The notes under the pieces are model-generated. The model was not told the origin of the DNA, did no database searches, and saw only the letters and a list, made by a program, of their open reading frames with translations. Made by a program: the position numbers and the translations under genes. A DNA stretch of 64,000 nucleotides, taken from Garcia nutans (lineage: Eukaryota > Streptophyta > Magnoliopsida > Malpighiales > Euphorbiaceae). The stretch covers positions 7,130,001 through 7,194,000 of the forward strand of contig CANTUV010000014.1 in assembly GCA_947685225.1 (NCBI GenBank), written 5' to 3'. Below, piece by piece: positions 60,118-64,000 of this stretch (positions are counted from its first letter, which is position 1; each line of letters starts with the position of its first letter).

Positions 60118-61437
60118 ACGTTCGGAATCGAAATTGGAATGAAAGTTAGAAAAAATAAACAGAATTAGAATCGAAATAACTTTTTTTTTTGTTTGATTTA
60201 CTCTTAAATTGGAATCAATAACTATTTGAAATATTTCTATTTTGACAAATTAAATATTATCAAAAAATGTCATATTAAATAATTAAAATATTTTATTTTA
60301 AATTTATTTAATTTGTCATAAAAATAAAAAATGTTTGAATTATATAAAAAATAAAATTTATTTTATTTAAAAAATAAATATTATGATTAGAAAAATGAAA
60401 AAAATAGATTTATTATATTTTATTTAAAATTCAAAAAAATATTTGAATTTTATTAAGAAAAAAATTTATTTATTTAAAAATTTAGAGATATTTTAATTAG
60501 TTAAAATGATGAAAAAACTAAATTAATTTTATTTTAATTTCAAAATCTAATTTAATTTATTATGAAAAAGTAAAAAAATAAATTTATTTTATTTAAAAAT
60601 TTTAGAGATATTTATAATTAGAAAAATCAAATTAATTATATTTATTTTACTATAAAAAAATAAAATTTTAATTCTGTTTTCTAAAAAAATAAATTTTTTT
60701 AAATTTTTAATTTTAGTCAAAAATTAAAACTGATTAAAAATTATTCATTCTCATTCATGGAGTGATAGAAATCTCATTATCCATCTATTATATCTAATCT
60801 GTTGGTGGTAGCACACCAAAATTGAAAAATAAAAATAAAGAAAGTCAAAAATGCAAGGTGCCTAACAATGAAGAAATTGTCAAAAATGTGAGGTGAAAAT
60901 GAGAGGTGCCTAATTTAGCCTAATTTTCACCTAATTTAGTTTGACAATTTATTTGCATTTGAAGCCTATAAATAGGCTCATTCTCTCCATTTGTAAATAC
61001 ACCAAGCAAACACAAAATATAGCTTAAGGAGAGCTATAGGTTAAACACCAAGTAGTTTATATTAGGAATTAGAGAATCAATCTCTTGGAGTTCCTTGGAG
61101 TATAAATATTTGGGGTTGTTTTGTGGGTGTCGGTTAGAAAAATATTTTGTGATTTGTGGTTGTAACAATTTGCCGCATAGTGAATATTTTTCTTGGTTGT
61201 CGTTAGATAACGACCGTGGTTTTTCTCCGTTCGGGAGTTTTCCACGTTAAATCATTGTGTTTTATTCTCTTTAATTTCTCAATTGTTATTTTATTTTCTC
61301 ATTTATTCCTGCTTAAAGACGGTCCGAGGGGCGGGAAAATAGCGATTTTCCCAACATAATCAACAATATAAATAGAAATAATTCATTTTTATTCTTATTT
61401 CCACCCCGAACCAAATAAATAGTAAAAACAAATCCTC
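60118..61437. mobile_element. MITE-like repeat with GTTCGGAAT-type ends, host of a solo LTR
   Basis: The left part begins near CGTTCGGAATCGAAATTGG; the right part ends near TTATTTCCACCCCGAACC, which resembles the complement of the left. The interior is AT-rich with repeated TTTATTTTATTTAAAAA-like units. A copia solo LTR inserted at 60799/61357. The exact ends and target duplication are not fixed. Confidence 0.45.
60800..61356 (+). repeat. copia solo LTR, 557 bp, with 5-bp TSD
   Basis: Starts TGTTGGTGGT and ends TTTTCCCAACA; TAATC is exact on both sides (60795-60799 and 61357-61361). A TATA box CCTATAAATAGG lies near 60965-60974, followed by a T-rich region and the GGTCCGAGGGGCGGGAAAAT block before the end, as in plant copia LTRs. 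No internal sequence remains, so it was left by LTR-LTR recombination. Orientation follows from the TATA position. Confidence 0.92.
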
Positions 61438-62540
61438 CCCTTCAAATCTTTTGTTGTTTAACTATAAATTTTGAACTCAGATTTGTTTTCATTTTTGAAG
61501 CTTATATTTTGGAAAATAATTTGATGAAATAAGAATTACTTTTTATAGTTTTGATCATTTATATTGTAATAATTTGATTTTCTCTAATTATAACCTCAAA
61601 TAATTAATACAAATTAATGAATTTATTTTAGTAATAATTCTTTTTTTTTAAATTGATAAAAACAACAACAACAACAACAACAATAATAATAATACAAAAG
61701 AAGATCATACAAAAGAGGGTACATACATGTGTGTATAATATTCATAATCTTAATTCATTTTCAACATAAAAATTGACATGATATCTTTGTGAATAATTTG
61801 GAAGATTTGGAGGGGAACTGTAAAGAGTGTTTATGTAGGGAACCGATTAAAACATTAAAAAAAATTGAAAAGTAAAACATTTCATTTAATCTTCTTAGAT
61901 TTATTTATTGCGTGCTAGATAGGACTCCTCATATAATAATTACAAAAATGATTAATAGTAATAATTATTTAACTCCATATCTGGATTCTGGCTTATTAGT
62001 ATAGTCCATCAAACTTTTATTTGGTCATCAATACATACTTCAAATGTAATAATAACATGGAATTTCCAAATTAAATTTATCTTGTAGTCTTATTACGTTG
62101 GATTAGTCATTAGTGGCATTTCAACATATGCACGTTTTTTAAATAAGTTAGTCGTGGCATGTATAGTGACCGAACCAGAGAATACTTTTAGAATTATATT
62201 TTATATCATAATTTATATTAAAATTATTTGTATGAGTTGATGATTTTTGTGTATTAAAGAATTTTCATCTCAAAATAAAAAGATTAATACAAGTTGCAGC
62301 TCACGTGTCTTTAATAGTCAAATACAGTTAGGAATTGGTTTACTGACTGCCACATCAGCTGATTTGGATTTCTATTATTGACTTCTGCAAATAATATAAA
62401 CTTTACTGATTTTATCTTTTCAATGAGAAAAGTCGCTTGATTTTGTTAATATAGTATCAGACCACAATTTGTTTCTTTGTGATTTCATTTTGTTTCTTGA
62501 TTCGATTCTTGCGTGCAATTTGTGCCTTGATTTATTTTTG
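61438..62540. other. AT-rich spacer with CAA/AAT microsatellite
   Basis: A CAA run and then AAT run occur at about 61662-61693. No gene. Confidence 0.5.
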
Positions 62541-63176
62541 GGTCAAGTACATATATAATTTTTTAAATTTCACTAGATTAATTAATTTTTTTAAAATTTT
62601 AAATTAATTATATAATTTCTTGAGTTTACGTTCTTTTTAATATATAAATATAAATTTGCTGAATAATGTTGGTTCGCACTTAATCATATTTTTCTTAATT
62701 TATAAATATTTTTTTTTCTAAATTCATTTATATCCAAATCCTTTTTCCATATAAAATCTAATACTTAGAACCAAATCTCTAAGCTTCCTTGTAGGTTTTT
62801 TTTTTTTTTTTTTTAAAAAAAATTCTTTTGTATCTTTTCAAATTTTTGTTGTTGGTTTGATATATATTTCTTAGATTTTTCTTCTCAAAATACAATTGAT
62901 TTATTCTTTTGTAATATATGATATTCAAAAGAAATATTTTTTAAGAATTATATTTTAGTGATTAGATTTTAAATGGGAAAGGACTGAGAGAGAGAGAGAA
63001 ATGTATTTATAAATTAAAAAAAATATAACTCGGTATAACTCATTGTAACTTAGAAAATTTATATTTATAATTTAAGAAAAATATAAATTCAGTAAGGCTA
63101 TATGGTTAAATTAAAAGTTTAAAAGACAAATTGACTAAACATGTTAAGTTTATGGGGGCTACATATATATTTGACC
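62541..63176. mobile_element. MITE-like element with GGTCAARTAYATATAT ends
   Basis: The left end reads GGTCAAGTACATATATAA and the reverse complement of the right end GGTCAAATATATATGTAG. Interior words (TTCTTAATTTATAAATATT, GCTGAATAAT, GGTATAACTC) match the element at 34728-35058. A T/A run near 62796-62822 and a GA repeat near 62986 lie inside. No target duplication can be shown. Confidence 0.55.
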
Positions 63177-63299
63177 ATTCTTTTTTTTATTTAAAGTTTC
63201 AATTACAATTTTCAATGGCATCAATTCAACTAACATCACGATCAATGATCACTCCAGCCATTATTTTTTACATCCTAAAGAGAATCACTCATTAGTTCT

Positions 63300-64000
63300 T
63301 GTTTTTTTTGGAATGAAAATAGGAATTTGTTGATCAGAAATCAAGAAATCAACAATCCATTGGGGAGGGTTGACACCCAAACCCCACATTTTGACTCGAA
63401 AATTGCAGCTCTTGCCAAATGGTGAGCCACAACATTCGCAGAGAGATTAACATAGCTAAATTTCACATCATCTAAAATAGAAATTAGTAGATTACAATCC
63501 TTTAGAACCAAGCCTAAAGATGAGTTAAGGCGAGCTCCTTCCTTCAAGTAATTAACTAAAACCAAGCAGTCTGACTCTAGTATTACACGAAGCCAATTCC
63601 TTTCATGTATCCAACTTAAAGCTTCTTTGAAACCAGTTGCCTCTACTGTGATTACATTGCATGAACCCATAAAAATCTTGGCCTTTGCAGTGATGAATTC
63701 TCCTTTATCGTTTCTTAACACTAACCCAATGCTATGAGTATTTGAGCCAGTGGAGATTGCAACATCAATATTGAGTTTTAACCAACCACTGTCGGGTTTT
63801 GTCCAATTTACGACTGGTGCAGTTCCAGTGATTGGGCAGGAGAAAGGTTGTTGAGAACTTTGAGCGGCATTGAATTCAATGTCTAGAATTGTTGCTTGTG
63901 TAGGACTTGACCAGCACTCACAGCTCTGCCTTCCTAATATACCAAGTTACGATTGCACCAAAGTTGCCAGTAGATTGCAGCTATCAAACCATGGTCATCA
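63300..64000 (-). pseudogene. LINE 3' end: RT zinc-binding tail and RNase H-like domain
   Basis: The open frame at 63341-63721 and its upstream continuation to about 63840 give SGWLKLNIDVA, GLVLRNDKGEF, an acidic EATGFKEALSW, ESDCLVLVNYL and NVVAHHLARAA, the RNase H-like RVT_3 domain that ends plant L1-type ORF2. Further upstream (to 64000) GLIAAIYWQLWCNRNLV is the usual segment between RT zinc finger and RNase H, with a stop and a frame change. An A run on the minus strand near 63302-63312 marks the 3' end. The element continues beyond the window. Confidence 0.8.

Overview
The window is nuclear DNA of a flowering plant, probably a eudicot. It is AT-rich and gene-poor, full of decayed plant-type LTR retrotransposons, CACTA and hAT DNA transposons, MITEs, 5'-truncated LINEs and microsatellites, and it carries a single-exon berberine-bridge-enzyme-like (BBE-like) gene of the plant type. 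The species cannot be named from the sequence. No tRNA, rRNA, CRISPR or bacterial-type operon was seen.

Layout. 1-23226 is one nested stack. A degenerate Ty1/copia element on the plus strand (6228-7646, resuming 19607-23226) was hit in gag by a Ty3/gypsy chromovirus (1-6227, with a 2.1-kb 3' LTR) and in pol by a CACTA transposon of about 12 kb (7647-19606). The CACTA holds a complete minus-strand Tork-type copia (8338 to about 14125) and a further solo-like copia LTR (14798-15690) lying next to a duplicated piece of the CACTA end. 23227-31205 holds a retroposed sequence with a 17-bp target-site duplication (TSD) and A-tail, split by a decayed hAT element (25174-29697, 8-bp TSD). The hAT in turn carries a 459-bp near-palindromic element with TG...CA ends and a 5-bp TSD (26069-26527). 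The right end of that nest is tandemly duplicated.

31206-41167 is mostly AT-rich spacer with MITE-like pieces, a decayed retroelement gag, two LINE RNase H fragments, a candidate 42-residue secreted-peptide ORF (37578-37706, minus) and a 1.5-kb solo LTR. 41168-51900 is a decayed minus-strand gypsy element of Athila/Ogre type. Its gag is split by a 2.8-kb solo LTR (TSD GTGAT), and its LTR region holds other repeats and a 1.8-kb non-autonomous CACTA element (48442-50217).

51900-64000 holds microsatellites and spacer and the one clear host gene, a secreted FAD-linked BBE-like oxidoreductase (54349-56287, minus). It is broken by a 329-bp hAT-type MITE with a perfect 8-bp TSD, but its reading frame is otherwise open. 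A copia solo LTR inside a MITE-like repeat (60800-61356) and a LINE RNase H end at the right edge close the window.

The genes do not work together in a pathway. The value of the window is the datable layering of insertions, most of them supported by TSDs, and a probably recent transposon knock-out of a BBE-like gene. No new functional system was found. The most unusual single object is the palindromic TG...CA element at 26069-26527.
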